From Brevibacterium ihuae (GTDB lineage Bacteria > Actinomycetota > Actinomycetes > Actinomycetales > Brevibacteriaceae): 64,000 nucleotides of DNA. Shown here piece after piece: positions 1-7,811 of this stretch; position 1 is the first letter of the stretch, and the number at the start of each line of letters is the position of its first letter. The notes under the pieces were generated by a model, which saw nothing but the letters and a program-made list of their open reading frames with translations, had not been told where the DNA came from and did no database searches. The position numbers were made by a program, and so were the translations under genes. Location of the stretch: contig NZ_FXWZ01000003.1 in the NCBI RefSeq assembly GCF_900184225.1, positions 995,684 to 1,059,683 of the forward strand, written 5' to 3'.

Positions 1-1
1 C

Positions 2-388
2 GAGGTGCCCGCCGGGATCGGCGATCACGTCGAGGTCGCACGCCTGCCGCACTCCGCGGACGGCGAGCCCGTCGACCCGGCGGCGGTGATCGCGCTCGTC
101 CGCGAGCGGGTGCCCGGCTCGATCCTCGTCGAGGGCGGCGGCCGCACCGTCTCGGACTTCCTCGCCGCCGGCGTGCTCGACCGGATCTTCCTCACCTCGG
201 CCCCGGTGCTGATCGGCGACGGGGTGCCCGGGATCCGGTTCCGCGGTTCGCCCGTCATGGCCCAGGCGATGCGCACCCCGTTCCGCCGCTACGCGTTCGG
301 CGAGGACGTGTGCACCGAGTTCGTCCTCAGCGATGCGGCGCAGGCGCACTCGGCCGAACGGCCGGCGCGGCCGGCCGACGGCGCCTGA
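2..388 (+). CDS. RibD C-terminal-type reductase (5' truncated by window edge)
   Basis: The frame is open to the left edge, so the N-terminus is missing. The visible part carries the end of a RibD C-terminal/dihydrofolate-reductase-like fold: 'SILVEGGGRTVSDFLAAGVL' followed by 'DRIFLTSAPVLIGDG', the conserved glycine-rich and late strands of the pyrimidine reductase family. Known members reduce the ribosyl side chain of a diaminopyrimidine with NADPH. The gene converges on the minus-strand membrane-protein gene and their 3' ends overlap by about 60 bases. Next to a pterin-synthase-like gene, a role in pterin or pyrimidine modification is more likely than ordinary riboflavin synthesis, but this is inferred from context only. 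Confidence 0.75.
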   Translation, partial: EVPAGIGDHVEVARLPHSADGEPVDPAAVIALVRERVPGSILVEGGGRTVSDFLAAGVLDRIFLTSAPVLIGDGVPGIRFRGSPVMAQAMRTPFRRYAFGEDVCTEFVLSDAAQAHSAERPARPADGA

Positions 389-1217
389 GGGCCGCGAGGA
401 GGAGGGTCACCGCGCCCGGGAGGGTGGAGATCGTCGCGAGCAGCCCGTAGGCGGTCGCCGCGGTGACCGCCCACTCGGCCGTCACCGCGAGCTCGCCGGC
501 GAGGACCCCGGCGCTGATCTCCCGCACTCCCCAGCCGCCGACTCCCAGCGGCACGCTCATCGAGGCGAGCCCCACCGCTGCCGCGCCCGGCGCCACCCGT
601 CCGCCGAGCTCCGCGATCCCGATGAGATAGAGGCCCAGCAGCGCGCCGACGCCCACCGCGGCCGCACCCCACACGAGCACCGCGGTGCGTACGGCGGTCC
701 CGCGCATGCAGGCGAGCGCGGCGGCCAGCGCGAGGACCGCGACCGCGCCGGCGATCACCGCCAACCGCGCTGAGATGCCGGCGAGGATCACGGCGGAGAG
801 GGAGAGGAGCAGGGTCGTCGAGGTCAGCCGCTCCGCTCCGAGCGCGGCCGCCGGCGACCACCAGCGCCGGTCGCCGGCGCCGCGGTAGACCGCCACCCGC
901 GCCGCGTCACCGGCGATGCCGCCGGGCAGCACCATGTTCCCCAGGCTCGAGGACCAGCAGTCCGCCACGGCCCGCGCATACCGCATGGGGATGCCCTTCT
1001 CCCGGGCGAGCAGCGTCCAGCGCAGTGCCTGTGCGAGCGTGACGAGGAGCCCGCAGCCGAGCGCCGCGGCGATGGTCGTCGGGGTGAGGACGTCCCAGCC
1101 GGCGAGGAGCGCCTCGGTGCCGACGAGCCGCGCGGTGAGCACGAGGAGAACTGCGGTGACGGCGAGCATGAGCACCCGCCGCAGCCACGCGGAGGCGGTG
1201 CCCCTGCCGCTGCTCAT
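327..1217 (-). CDS. LPG-synthase-TM-like (UPF0104) integral membrane protein
   Basis: This 296-residue protein has about eight hydrophobic segments and the layout of the lysylphosphatidylglycerol synthase transmembrane region family (UPF0104). It includes the typical late motif 'VPLGVGGWGVREI' and the earlier 'LPGGIAGDAARV'. It has no soluble catalytic domain. Family members are membrane proteins often found beside glycosyltransferases and are suspected lipid or glycolipid flippases. The ATG at 1217 was chosen because it lies 8 bases after the stop of the methyltransferase gene; the longer open frame upstream is arginine/serine-rich shadow sequence. It is the last gene of the minus-strand operon and may export or flip the product. 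Confidence 0.8.
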   Translation of the reverse strand: MSSGRGTASAWLRRVLMLAVTAVLLVLTARLVGTEALLAGWDVLTPTTIAAALGCGLLVTLAQALRWTLLAREKGIPMRYARAVADCWSSSLGNMVLPGGIAGDAARVAVYRGAGDRRWWSPAAALGAERLTSTTLLLSLSAVILAGISARLAVIAGAVAVLALAAALACMRGTAVRTAVLVWGAAAVGVGALLGLYLIGIAELGGRVAPGAAAVGLASMSVPLGVGGWGVREISAGVLAGELAVTAEWAVTAATAYGLLATISTLPGAVTLLLAALRRRRPAAPAVRPSAPAPHR

Positions 1218-1224
1218 GGCGGGC

Positions 1225-2106
1225 TCAGCCGCGGGCGTCGACGAGGACGTCGAGGTGCTCGACGGCGACGCGGAGATCCGTCCCGGCCTGCTCGAGCCTG
1301 TCGGCGAGCCAGGCCGCGGCGATCGGGCGCAGCTCCGGATCCTCTTCGATGACCGCGTCGATGCGTTCGGAGAGGAAACGGGTGAGGAACTCGCGATCGC
1401 GCGGTCCCTGCAGGTTCCACGGGCTGCCTCCCGTGGTGACGCGGGCTCCGGCGCGGCGCGCGGCGGCTGCGAGCACGGCCCCGCCGGCATCGCCGAGCCG
1501 GCCCTCGCGCGCCTGGTGCTCGGAGAAGGCGTGCTCGATGAGCGCGTCGCGCCGGTCCGGCGGATCGAGGGGCCAGTGCTCGGTGATGCTCAGCAGGAAC
1601 AGCCCGAGGCCGGAGAACCGGGCGAGCGTGTCGACGACCGCCTCGACATCGGCCGGGGCGAGGACGTCGAGCACCGCGCTGCAGGTGATGAGCAGGCGGG
1701 CGGGGGCCGGCGGACCCGGCGCGTGCTCAGCGGCGGCGCCGTCGGACTCATGGGCGGCGGTGGCCCCGGGCAGGTGCTCGGCGGCGGTGGCGGGCAGTTC
1801 GGTGATCGGGGCGGTCGCCGTGGTCGCGTCGGGCATCGAGCGGGAGGCGACCCGGAGCGATGCGGTGTCCGCGTCGAGGAGGATCCAGCGCAGCTCCCGC
1901 CCGGGCAGCCGGGGGCGCAGGGCGCGGTCGAACCAGCGGGCGGAGTTCCCGGTGCCAGCGCCGATGTCGATGACGGTGAGCGGCTCCGCCTCCGCGGTGC
2001 CGGCGAGCGCCTCGACGGCCTGGTCGAGGAGGGCGAGCGAGTGCTCGCGGGCGGCGTCGTCGAAGGGGGCTCGCAGGTCGAGCCAGTCGTGGTCGGCGGC
2101 GGTCAT
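1225..2106 (-). CDS. Class I SAM-dependent methyltransferase
   Basis: The protein is 293 residues from the ATG at 2106. The SAM-binding motif I is clear at residues 45-55 (VIDIGAGTGNS), and an acidic ribose-binding position follows in 'WILLDAD'. The central region contains an Ala/Pro-rich loop that looks dispensable. The substrate cannot be read from the sequence. It sits between the glycosyltransferase and the membrane protein, so methylation of a glycosylated pterin-like or polyketide-like intermediate is plausible. Spacing to neighbours is short (8 bases downstream, 46 upstream), consistent with one transcript. Confidence 0.8.
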   Translation of the reverse strand: MTAADHDWLDLRAPFDDAAREHSLALLDQAVEALAGTAEAEPLTVIDIGAGTGNSARWFDRALRPRLPGRELRWILLDADTASLRVASRSMPDATTATAPITELPATAAEHLPGATAAHESDGAAAEHAPGPPAPARLLITCSAVLDVLAPADVEAVVDTLARFSGLGLFLLSITEHWPLDPPDRRDALIEHAFSEHQAREGRLGDAGGAVLAAAARRAGARVTTGGSPWNLQGPRDREFLTRFLSERIDAVIEEDPELRPIAAAWLADRLEQAGTDLRVAVEHLDVLVDARG

Positions 2107-2152
2107 CGGCGTCCTTCGCTCGGGGTCATGGTGGTGGGTGCGGGCGACGCGC

Positions 2153-3232
2153 TCATCGCAGGCCATGCACCAGGTCGAGGAGCTCAGCGGCGGCATCGTC
2201 CCAGGTCGGCAGGCCTGCGCGGCGCTGCAGCGCCTCCTGGCGGAGGGCCGCACGGTGGGCGGGGTCGGTGAGCCAGTCGCGCAGCGCGTCGGCCCAGGCG
2301 GCCGGTTCGGGAGGGAGAGCGCGGCCGGCGGCGAGTGCCTCCTCGGAGCCGGTGCCGGCGGTGACGAACGCGGGGATCCCGGCAGCGGCCGCCTCGCTCA
2401 CGACCATCCCGAAGGCCTCGCGGCGCGAGGGCAGGAGGAGCAGGTCGGACGCATGGTAGAGCTCCGTGAGGGCGGGCTCGTCGAGCTCACCGGGCTGCGC
2501 GGCGCTGCCGTCGGGCAGTGCTGCGAGGGCCGTTCGCAGGCGCTCGCCGTAGGCGGGATCCGTCACGGGGCCTGCGAAGGTGGCGTGCCAGCCGGTGGTG
2601 CCGGATTCCGTCAGGGCACGGAGCGCCTCGGCGAGGAGGAGCTGGTTCTTGTTCTCCTCGATCGAGGCGACGCAGATGAGGTTCCCGCCGTCGCCTCCCG
2701 CGGCGACGGGTCGAGGTGCGGCCCCGGGTGGGATCGCATGCGCCTGCACCCCGTAGAGCTCGGCCAGCTCACGGGCGGCGAAGCGGCTCGTCGTGACCAC
2801 GGCCGCGGCGGATTCGAGCGCGGCGCGCTCGCGGTCGCGTGCCGTGGGGACGTGGCTGGGGTCGCCACTGGGGTCGGTGCCGGGGCCGGCGGCGGTGGAG
2901 TCGGCCGTGGGGCCGGCGGTGGGGGCGATGCCGGGGCCAGCGGTGGAGTCGGACGGGGCGGCCCTGCCGAGCGGGGCGTGGACGAGCTGCACGATCGGGC
3001 CGGAGAGCGGCGTCGGCAGGCTGCAGCCGATGAGGCCGTCGAGGATCACCGGCCCGTCGAGCCCGCGGACGATCCCGGCGAGCACGGCGGTGTCCCCCGG
3101 GGTGGGCTCGGGCCAGGCGCCGGGCACGGTGTGCCGGAGGATCTGCGGCGCGGCCGCCTCGGCGATGGCCGCGTTGTAGCGCAGGCCGCCGCTCACGCGG
3201 CCGAGCGCAGGTTCGAGGAGGTGAACGGTCAC
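2153..3232 (-). CDS. GT4-type glycosyltransferase
   Basis: This is a 359-residue GT-B fold glycosyltransferase of family 4. The N-terminus has the glycine-rich loop 'EPALGRVSGGLRYN'. The C-terminal half has the donor-binding features 'LICVASIEENKNQLLLAEAL' and the EX7E-like region 'PSRREAFGMVVSEAAAAGIP'. A Pro/Thr/Gly-rich linker lies near residues 115-150. The GTG start at 3232 overlaps the stop of the pterin-synthase-like gene (GTGA), which implies translational coupling. As sequenced, this frame is open all the way back to 4654 through the dehydrogenase (see the dehydrogenase entry), but the coupled GTG is the natural start. Confidence 0.82.
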   Translation of the reverse strand: MTVHLLEPALGRVSGGLRYNAAIAEAAAPQILRHTVPGAWPEPTPGDTAVLAGIVRGLDGPVILDGLIGCSLPTPLSGPIVQLVHAPLGRAAPSDSTAGPGIAPTAGPTADSTAAGPGTDPSGDPSHVPTARDRERAALESAAAVVTTSRFAARELAELYGVQAHAIPPGAAPRPVAAGGDGGNLICVASIEENKNQLLLAEALRALTESGTTGWHATFAGPVTDPAYGERLRTALAALPDGSAAQPGELDEPALTELYHASDLLLLPSRREAFGMVVSEAAAAGIPAFVTAGTGSEEALAAGRALPPEPAAWADALRDWLTDPAHRAALRQEALQRRAGLPTWDDAAAELLDLVHGLR

Positions 3233-3612
3233 GTGCGGCCGGGCACGGTGTAGGACACGCTCGCCCGGGGGTTCTCGACGATGCTCACGGTGATGCCGAT
3301 GTCGGGCTGCTCGGCCAGCCCCGCGGCCAGCCGGTCGCCGATGTAGCGGGCGACGGCCTCGGTGGTGGAGAGGCGGCCGGCGAAGTCGGGATGGGTGTCG
3401 AGGTTCGCGTAGCGCAGCGGGGCGAGCGCCTCGTCGAGGAGCTGTGAGGCATACCCGATGTCGAGGACGACGGAGTGGGCGTCGAGCTCGGCGCGGGTGA
3501 AGGTCGCGTCCACGGTGAGGGTCGCCCCGTGGACGCCCTGGGCGGGGCCGAAGAACTCGTCGGGCAGGCTGTGGGCGATCATCACGTGGTCGTTCACGGT
3601 GAGGCTGAACAT
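3229..3612 (-). CDS. 6-pyruvoyltetrahydropterin synthase/QueD-like protein with altered active site
   Basis: The 127-residue length and the overall pattern match the PTPS/QueD (T-fold) family: 'IAHSL' near residue 14, 'GVHG' at 26-29, 'LDTHPDF' around residue 74 and 'VEN' near 113. Canonical enzymes use a zinc site His...HGH and a catalytic Cys a few residues before it. Here the second His of HGH is Ala30, and no Cys is present in that segment. The protein may therefore do different chemistry, or bind pterin without the usual catalysis. It is coupled to the glycosyltransferase gene by a GTGA overlap. Its own start follows a purine-rich ribosome-binding region at about 3618-3625. Confidence 0.75.
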   Translation of the reverse strand: MFSLTVNDHVMIAHSLPDEFFGPAQGVHGATLTVDATFTRAELDAHSVVLDIGYASQLLDEALAPLRYANLDTHPDFAGRLSTTEAVARYIGDRLAAGLAEQPDIGITVSIVENPRASVSYTVPGRT

Positions 3613-3633
3613 CCGGTGTCCTCTCTGCGGGGT

Positions 3634-4654
3634 TCAGTGGGTGCGGGGCGGTGCCGGACTCCGTCGGCGCCTCCGGCTCCGGGGCGGTGTGGTCGATGAC
3701 GTGACAGAGGGTCGCGGCGGCGAGCGCGGTGTCCCCGCTGATCTCCTCCATCACCTGCGGCAGCGCGTGCCACGGCGAGGTGCCGGTGAGGAGTGCGTCG
3801 AACCGCTCGTCGGCCAGGGCGGCGAGCGCGGCGCGCATCCGCTCCACCCGGGTGCGGCGCAGCCGGCGGCCGGCGGCGACCTGCCCGACCTGGCTCGCGA
3901 CGATCGACAGCCGGCGGGCATGGAAGTCCGCGCCGAGCGGTACGGCCGGGCTGCGGGTGCCGTACCACGAGGCCTCGACCACCGTGCCGTCGTCGCCGGT
4001 GAGCGCGAGCGCCCGGGCGAGTCCCGCCTCGGAGCCGGAGGTGTGGATGACGATGTCGCAGTCGCCGCTCGCCTCGTCGGGGTGGACGGCGGTGAGGCCG
4101 AGCCCGGTGAGCAGGCGGCGACGCTCGGGGTTCGTCTCGACCACCTCGAGCCGGGCCAGCGGCATCTGCGCGGCGAGGAGCGCGGTGGTGGTGCCGATCA
4201 TCCCGGCGCCGATGACCGCGACCCGGTCACCGAGGCGCGGCGGCTCCTGCCACAGGATGTTGATGCCGGTCTCCGCCGCACCGGCGAGCAGCGCGCGGTG
4301 GTCGCTCACCCCGTCGGGGATCCGGTGGACGTCCTCGGCGGTGACGAGATGGTGGCTGTGGTGGGGCAGCAGTCCGAACACGCGCGCGCCGAGCCACTCC
4401 GCGGGGCCCTCGTCGACGACTCCGACGGCGAGGTAGCCGTAGGACACGGGGAACGGGAAGTCGCCGAGCTGGTGCGGGGCACGCATGAGCGCGGCGACCC
4501 CGTCCGGAACGGCGCCGGTGTGGACGAGGGTCTCCGTGCCCTTCGAGATCGCCGAGGCGGTGGTCCGCACCCGCAGCCAGGCGGCGGAGGCATCGGTGGG
4601 GGCGGGGTCGGCGGCAGCAGTGCCGGCGGGGTCGGGCACGTGGGGTTCGGGCAC
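3634..4654 (-). CDS. Zinc-type/MDR alcohol dehydrogenase (BchC-like), 3' end frame-disrupted
   Basis: The protein resembles medium-chain dehydrogenases of the zinc-binding/BchC-like group. An N-terminal GroES-like part contains 'SAISKGTETLVHTGAVPDG' and 'PVSYGYLAVGVVDEG', followed by a Rossmann motif 'VAVIGAGMIGTTTALLA'. It should act as an NAD(P)-dependent oxidoreductase; the substrate is unknown. The start is a GTG at 4654. The frame has no stop before the next gene. A TGA at 3634-3636 lies in the adjacent frame, just before the pterin-synthase start, so a single extra base near the C-terminus would explain the missing stop. As sequenced, translation would continue to 2153 and give an 833-residue fusion with the glycosyltransferase. 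The end given here is the inferred one. Confidence 0.6.
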
Positions 4655-4696
4655 CTCGCGCCATGGGGCCGTCCCGGCCGCCGTCGGGCGGCAGGG

Positions 4697-4789
4697 ACGG
4701 CCCCGGAGTGGGCGGGGGGTCAGTCGCCGAGACGGGCGGCCCCGGAGTGGGCGGGGGTCAGTCGCCGAGGTGGGGAATCAGTCGCCGAG
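4697..4789. repeat. Short tandem duplication at the MOSC gene stop
   Basis: Two near-identical units of about 39 bases contain CCCCGGAGTGGGCGGGGG and then TCAGTCGCCGAG (4697-4730 and 4736-4769). A third copy of TCAGTCGCCGAG at 4777-4789 is the coding end of the MOSC gene, including its stop. The last codons plus stop are thus present three times in a row downstream of the gene, which looks like replication slippage. Confidence 0.75.
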
Positions 4790-5530
4790 GCGGGTGGAGT
4801 CGTCCTCGGCCGTGCCGGTGCACAGCCGCCGGGTGAGCTGGGTGCGCCACTTCTCCGGGAGCTCGGGCGAGGCGAGGAGGCCTTCGATGCCCTCCCGGTC
4901 GGTCCGGTGGACGTTCATCACGCGGTTGACCTCGGCGACGGACACCGAATCCGGCAGCCGCTCCTCCAGCACCATCGTATCCCCGGGCCCCACCGCACCG
5001 GGTTCGAGGACGCGCAGGTAGTAGCCGCAGCGGCCGGTCGACTGCATGAGGCGCGGCAGCTCGCGATCGCCCCAGTGCGCGGACACCGTGGTGCAGGGGC
5101 GGCGCGGCTGGGTGACCTGGACGCGCGCGGTGCCGAGCGCGAAGACGTCCCCGAGGTGCACCGCGTCCTCCGGCAGACCGGACAGGGTGACATTCTCGAA
5201 GAAGCCGTCCTCCCCGACCGCGATCCCATCGGCGGCCCAGCGCGGGTAGTGCTCCGCCGGATAGCAGCACACGGCCTTGTCGGGACCGCCGTGGACCTTC
5301 GTGTTGCCCTGCGCGTCGCCTCTCAGACCGAGCGCTCCGAGCTCCACGGGACCGGCGTGCGGGGTCTTGCGGGCACCGGTGGAGATCTCGCGGCCCGACC
5401 AGTGCCGGACTTCGACGGATCCGGTGCGCACCCGCTCCACGGTGCCGGTCAGCTGCGGGCTGCCGGCGGGTTGAGGGCCGCCGGCCGGCTGTGGGTCACC
5501 GGTCAGGGGCGGCACGGCACCGCTCCTCAC
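4778..5530 (-). CDS. MOSC domain protein (YiiM-like)
   Basis: This 250-residue protein has MOSC family hallmarks: 'NTKVHGGPDKAVCCYPAEHY' early and 'GDVFALGTARVQVTQPRRPC' with the conserved cysteine. A C-terminal extension of the YiiM type follows ('VAEVNRVMN'). MOSC proteins are sulfur-carrier or molybdenum-cofactor-related enzymes; YiiM-like members act in N-hydroxylated base detoxification with the molybdenum cofactor. The GTG start at 5530 overlaps the stop of the ammonia-lyase gene (GTGA), so the two are co-translated. A proline/glycine repeat near residues 10-27 is probably a disordered leader. Confidence 0.85.
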   Translation of the reverse strand: MRSGAVPPLTGDPQPAGGPQPAGSPQLTGTVERVRTGSVEVRHWSGREISTGARKTPHAGPVELGALGLRGDAQGNTKVHGGPDKAVCCYPAEHYPRWAADGIAVGEDGFFENVTLSGLPEDAVHLGDVFALGTARVQVTQPRRPCTTVSAHWGDRELPRLMQSTGRCGYYLRVLEPGAVGPGDTMVLEERLPDSVSVAEVNRVMNVHRTDREGIEGLLASPELPEKWRTQLTRRLCTGTAEDDSTRLGD

Positions 5531-6783
5531 ATCCCTGCCGGGAGCGGATTCGCGCGGCGGCTCTCGGTGCTCAACAGCAGCACGGTGGCATCGGCGGACA
5601 GCGGATGCTCGGCAGCCCAGGCGCGCACCCCAGCCAGGGTCGAGGCGCCGCAGGGCCCGGAGTCGACGCCGTGCGCCTCGAGGTCGCGGACGGCCTGCGC
5701 AGCCTGGGCGTCGTCGACGGTGACCGCGGCGTCGACCCCGGCGCGGAGCACCGGCCAGGCCGCGGCGGACGGGGTGCCGCAGTTGAGGCCGGCCATGATC
5801 GTCGCCCCGGTCGGCACGGCGGTGAGCTCACCGGCCGCGAGCGAGGCGATGAGGCCCGGCGCGGCGGTCGGCTCCACGCTGAGCACGCTCGGCGCAGGCG
5901 CCTCCGCCGCTCGAGTGGTCACTTCGCTGCGGTTCTCCGCGGGATTCCGAAAGGAACTGACCTCTCGACGGGTGTCGGCAGCGGTCCCGCCTGAGAGCAG
6001 CCCACCGTCGGCGGTCCGGCAACGGCGGACGACGGCCTCGGCGAAGGAGCCCACGCCCACCGGCATCGCCACGAGGTCGACCCGTTCGATCCCCTGTTCG
6101 GCGAGCTGCTGCTCGGCCTCGACGAGGAGCGTCGAATAGCCGTCGACGATCCACTGGGGGATCTCCTCGTAGCCCTCCCACGAGGTGTCCTGGATGAGCA
6201 GCCGCTCCTCACCGGCGGCCTCTCCGGCGTCGGTGTACTCGGCCGCGGCGGCGACGATCGCGTCATAGGGGGCGCTGAGCTCGTCGACGTCCGCACCCTC
6301 CTCTCGGATCCCGGCCTTCGCCTCGGCGGTGATGTCGGCCGGGAGGAAGATATGCGCGGGCAGCCCGAGCAGCCGGGCGGTGTGGGCGACGGCGCGGCCG
6401 TGGTTGCCGTCGGTGGCGGCGACGAGCTCGATGGGCGCCCGCTCGGCGAGCCGGGTGCGGAGCTCGTCCATCGGCAGAGCGGCCTCGGGTGAGCCGAGGC
6501 GGGCGGACAGCGCACGGCAGGCGGCGTAGGAGGCGCCGAGGATCTTGAACGCGGGCAGTCCGAAGCGGGCGGACTCCTCCTTGACGAGCACGCGCGCGCC
6601 GCCGAGCTCGGCGGCGAGCGCGGGCACCTCGATCAGCCGGGTGGGGGCGTAGCCGGGGATCGAGCGGTGGAAGTCGATGACCTCCGGCGCGTGCTCGGTG
6701 CGCCAGGATCGGGCCTCCGGGTTCGCGTGGATCGTGGGTGCCGCGGCGGCGGATGCGGCGGGGGCGTTGGGGGGGTCTGTCAC
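5527..6783 (-). CDS. dpaL: Diaminopropionate ammonia-lyase
   Basis: This PLP-dependent fold-type II enzyme converts 2,3-diaminopropionate to pyruvate and ammonia. Diagnostic features are 'YAPTRLIEVPALAAELG', the PLP lysine motif 'FGLPAFKILGASYA', the phosphate/substrate loop 'TDGNHGRAVAHTA', 'QDTSWEGYEEIPQWIVDGY' and 'GATIMAGLNCGTPS'. These follow the E. coli YgeX/DpaL order closely. Compared with that protein, about 36 extra residues sit between 'RRCRTADGG' and 'SVLSVEPTAAPG'. The extra DNA contains an imperfect inverted repeat (5917-5962), suggesting a small palindromic insertion that kept the frame. Whether the enzyme is still active cannot be judged. It is followed by a translationally coupled MOSC gene. 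Confidence 0.85.
   Translation of the reverse strand: MTDPPNAPAASAAAAPTIHANPEARSWRTEHAPEVIDFHRSIPGYAPTRLIEVPALAAELGGARVLVKEESARFGLPAFKILGASYAACRALSARLGSPEAALPMDELRTRLAERAPIELVAATDGNHGRAVAHTARLLGLPAHIFLPADITAEAKAGIREEGADVDELSAPYDAIVAAAAEYTDAGEAAGEERLLIQDTSWEGYEEIPQWIVDGYSTLLVEAEQQLAEQGIERVDLVAMPVGVGSFAEAVVRRCRTADGGLLSGGTAADTRREVSSFRNPAENRSEVTTRAAEAPAPSVLSVEPTAAPGLIASLAAGELTAVPTGATIMAGLNCGTPSAAAWPVLRAGVDAAVTVDDAQAAQAVRDLEAHGVDSGPCGASTLAGVRAWAAEHPLSADATVLLLSTESRRANPLPAGM
5917..5962. repeat. Imperfect inverted repeat inside dpaL insertion
   Basis: Arms of 16 bases at 5917-5932 and 5947-5962 match at 12 of 16 positions (outer GGTCA/TGACC, inner CGG/CCG) around a 14-base spacer. The palindrome lies inside the extra stretch that separates two conserved blocks of the ammonia-lyase. 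It differs in sequence from the 60-bp intergenic palindromes elsewhere in the window. Confidence 0.5.
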
Positions 6784-6883
6784 CGGGAGCTCCTCCTCGT
6801 CAGGGTCCCGCCACCCTATCGAAGACGAGGCGCGGGCTCAGGTCGGTCTCAGAGCCGCGGCGGCCGAGCTCTCACCGCACGGC

Positions 6884-6977
6884 CCGCCGGCTTCAGCGCC
6901 GCCCGCCGGCCTCAGCGCAGCTTGGCGAACTGAGCGCAGCCCGCCGACCTCAGCGCAGCCCGCCGGCCTCAGCGCAG
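6884..6977. repeat. Tandem repeats downstream of iclR, seeded at its probable stop
   Basis: Degenerate units of about 19 bases with consensus CCCGCCGGCCTCAGCGCAG occur four times, one interrupted by a short spacer. On the minus strand each unit reads CTGCGCTGA then GGCCGGCGGG. The first unit overlaps what looks like the true last codons and stop (KLR*) of the regulator gene. The stretch between dpaL and iclR otherwise holds only the dpaL upstream region, with no further gene seen. Confidence 0.65.
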
Positions 6978-7065
6978 TTTGACGGTGAGCCGGCCGGCGG
7001 CGTGGACGACGTGCGGGGCGATGTCGCCGGCGATGTCGATCTCCGCAGCCGAGGCGCCCCGGCCG

Positions 7066-7794
7066 TCAGTGCACGCGCCACCGGACCCCGCCGGGCCCTC
7101 CGCTCCTGTCCCCCGGCCTTCCGGGCTCCCCCGCGCGCACCGACAGGCCGACGGCGGCGATCGGCCGGTCGAGAACGTCGAACACCGGTGCGGCGACGGT
7201 GGTGATCTCCGTACTGATCTCGCCGCGCTCCACCGCGTAGCCGAGCTCCCGGGTGCGGCGCAGGAGCTCATTGAGCTGCCGCAGGGAGGTGGGCCCGCGC
7301 CCGGTGCGGTTGACGAACGCGTCCTCACCGCTGAGGAGGGCGAGGACCTCGCGTCCGGACAGCGCGGACATGATCGCCCGGCCAGTGGCGGTGAGGTAGG
7401 CGGGCATGCGCACCCCGGTCGCGGTGATGACCGCCGCGGAGCGCACCGCCTGCTCCTTGACGAGGTACACCGTCTCCCAGCCCCGGAGCACCGCGAGCTG
7501 GGCGGTCGCGCCGGTCTGCTCCGCGAGCTCGCGGACGATCGGCTGCGCCATCCGCTGCAGCGGGTTGGTCCGCATGTAGGCGCTGCCGAGCTCGGACACT
7601 CCGGCGCCGAGCAGGTAGCCGGTGGAGGACTTCGTGACGAGGCCGAGCTCCTCGAGCACGGCGAGCAGCTCGTAGACGCTCGAGCGCGGCAGAGCGAGGG
7701 CGCGCACGAGCGCCCCGGCGCTCACCGGCCGGTTGGACCCGGCCAGGTGGCGGAGGATCGCGACGGATCGTCGCAGTGCGGGCACCTCGGGCAT
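7066..7794 (-). CDS. IclR-family regulator, probable histidine-utilisation repressor (3' frame disruption)
   Basis: The N-terminal winged helix (residues 1-65: 'RRSVAILRHLAGSNRPVSAG', 'LPRSSVYELLAVLEELGLV') and IclR effector domain ('YLVKEQ', 'YLTATGRAIMSALSG') are clear. The ATG at 7794 lies just upstream of the alternative reading frames. The C-terminus drifts into a Gly/Arg-rich tail after 'IAAVGLSVRAGE'. In the neighbouring frame a proper IclR ending ('HVVHAAGRLTVKLR') runs to a stop at 6969-6971. A one-base disruption in a C/G run near 7070-7140 is therefore likely, and the natural gene would end at 6969. It is third in the hutI-hutH-iclR operon and is the best candidate to bind the 16-bp palindromes at 10771 and 22129. 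Confidence 0.8.
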   Translation of the reverse strand: MPEVPALRRSVAILRHLAGSNRPVSAGALVRALALPRSSVYELLAVLEELGLVTKSSTGYLLGAGVSELGSAYMRTNPLQRMAQPIVRELAEQTGATAQLAVLRGWETVYLVKEQAVRSAAVITATGVRMPAYLTATGRAIMSALSGREVLALLSGEDAFVNRTGRGPTSLRQLNELLRRTRELGYAVERGEISTEITTVAAPVFDVLDRPIAAVGLSVRAGEPGRPGDRSGGPGGVRWRVH

Positions 7795-7811
7795 GGCCCT
7801 CCTCGTTCCAC

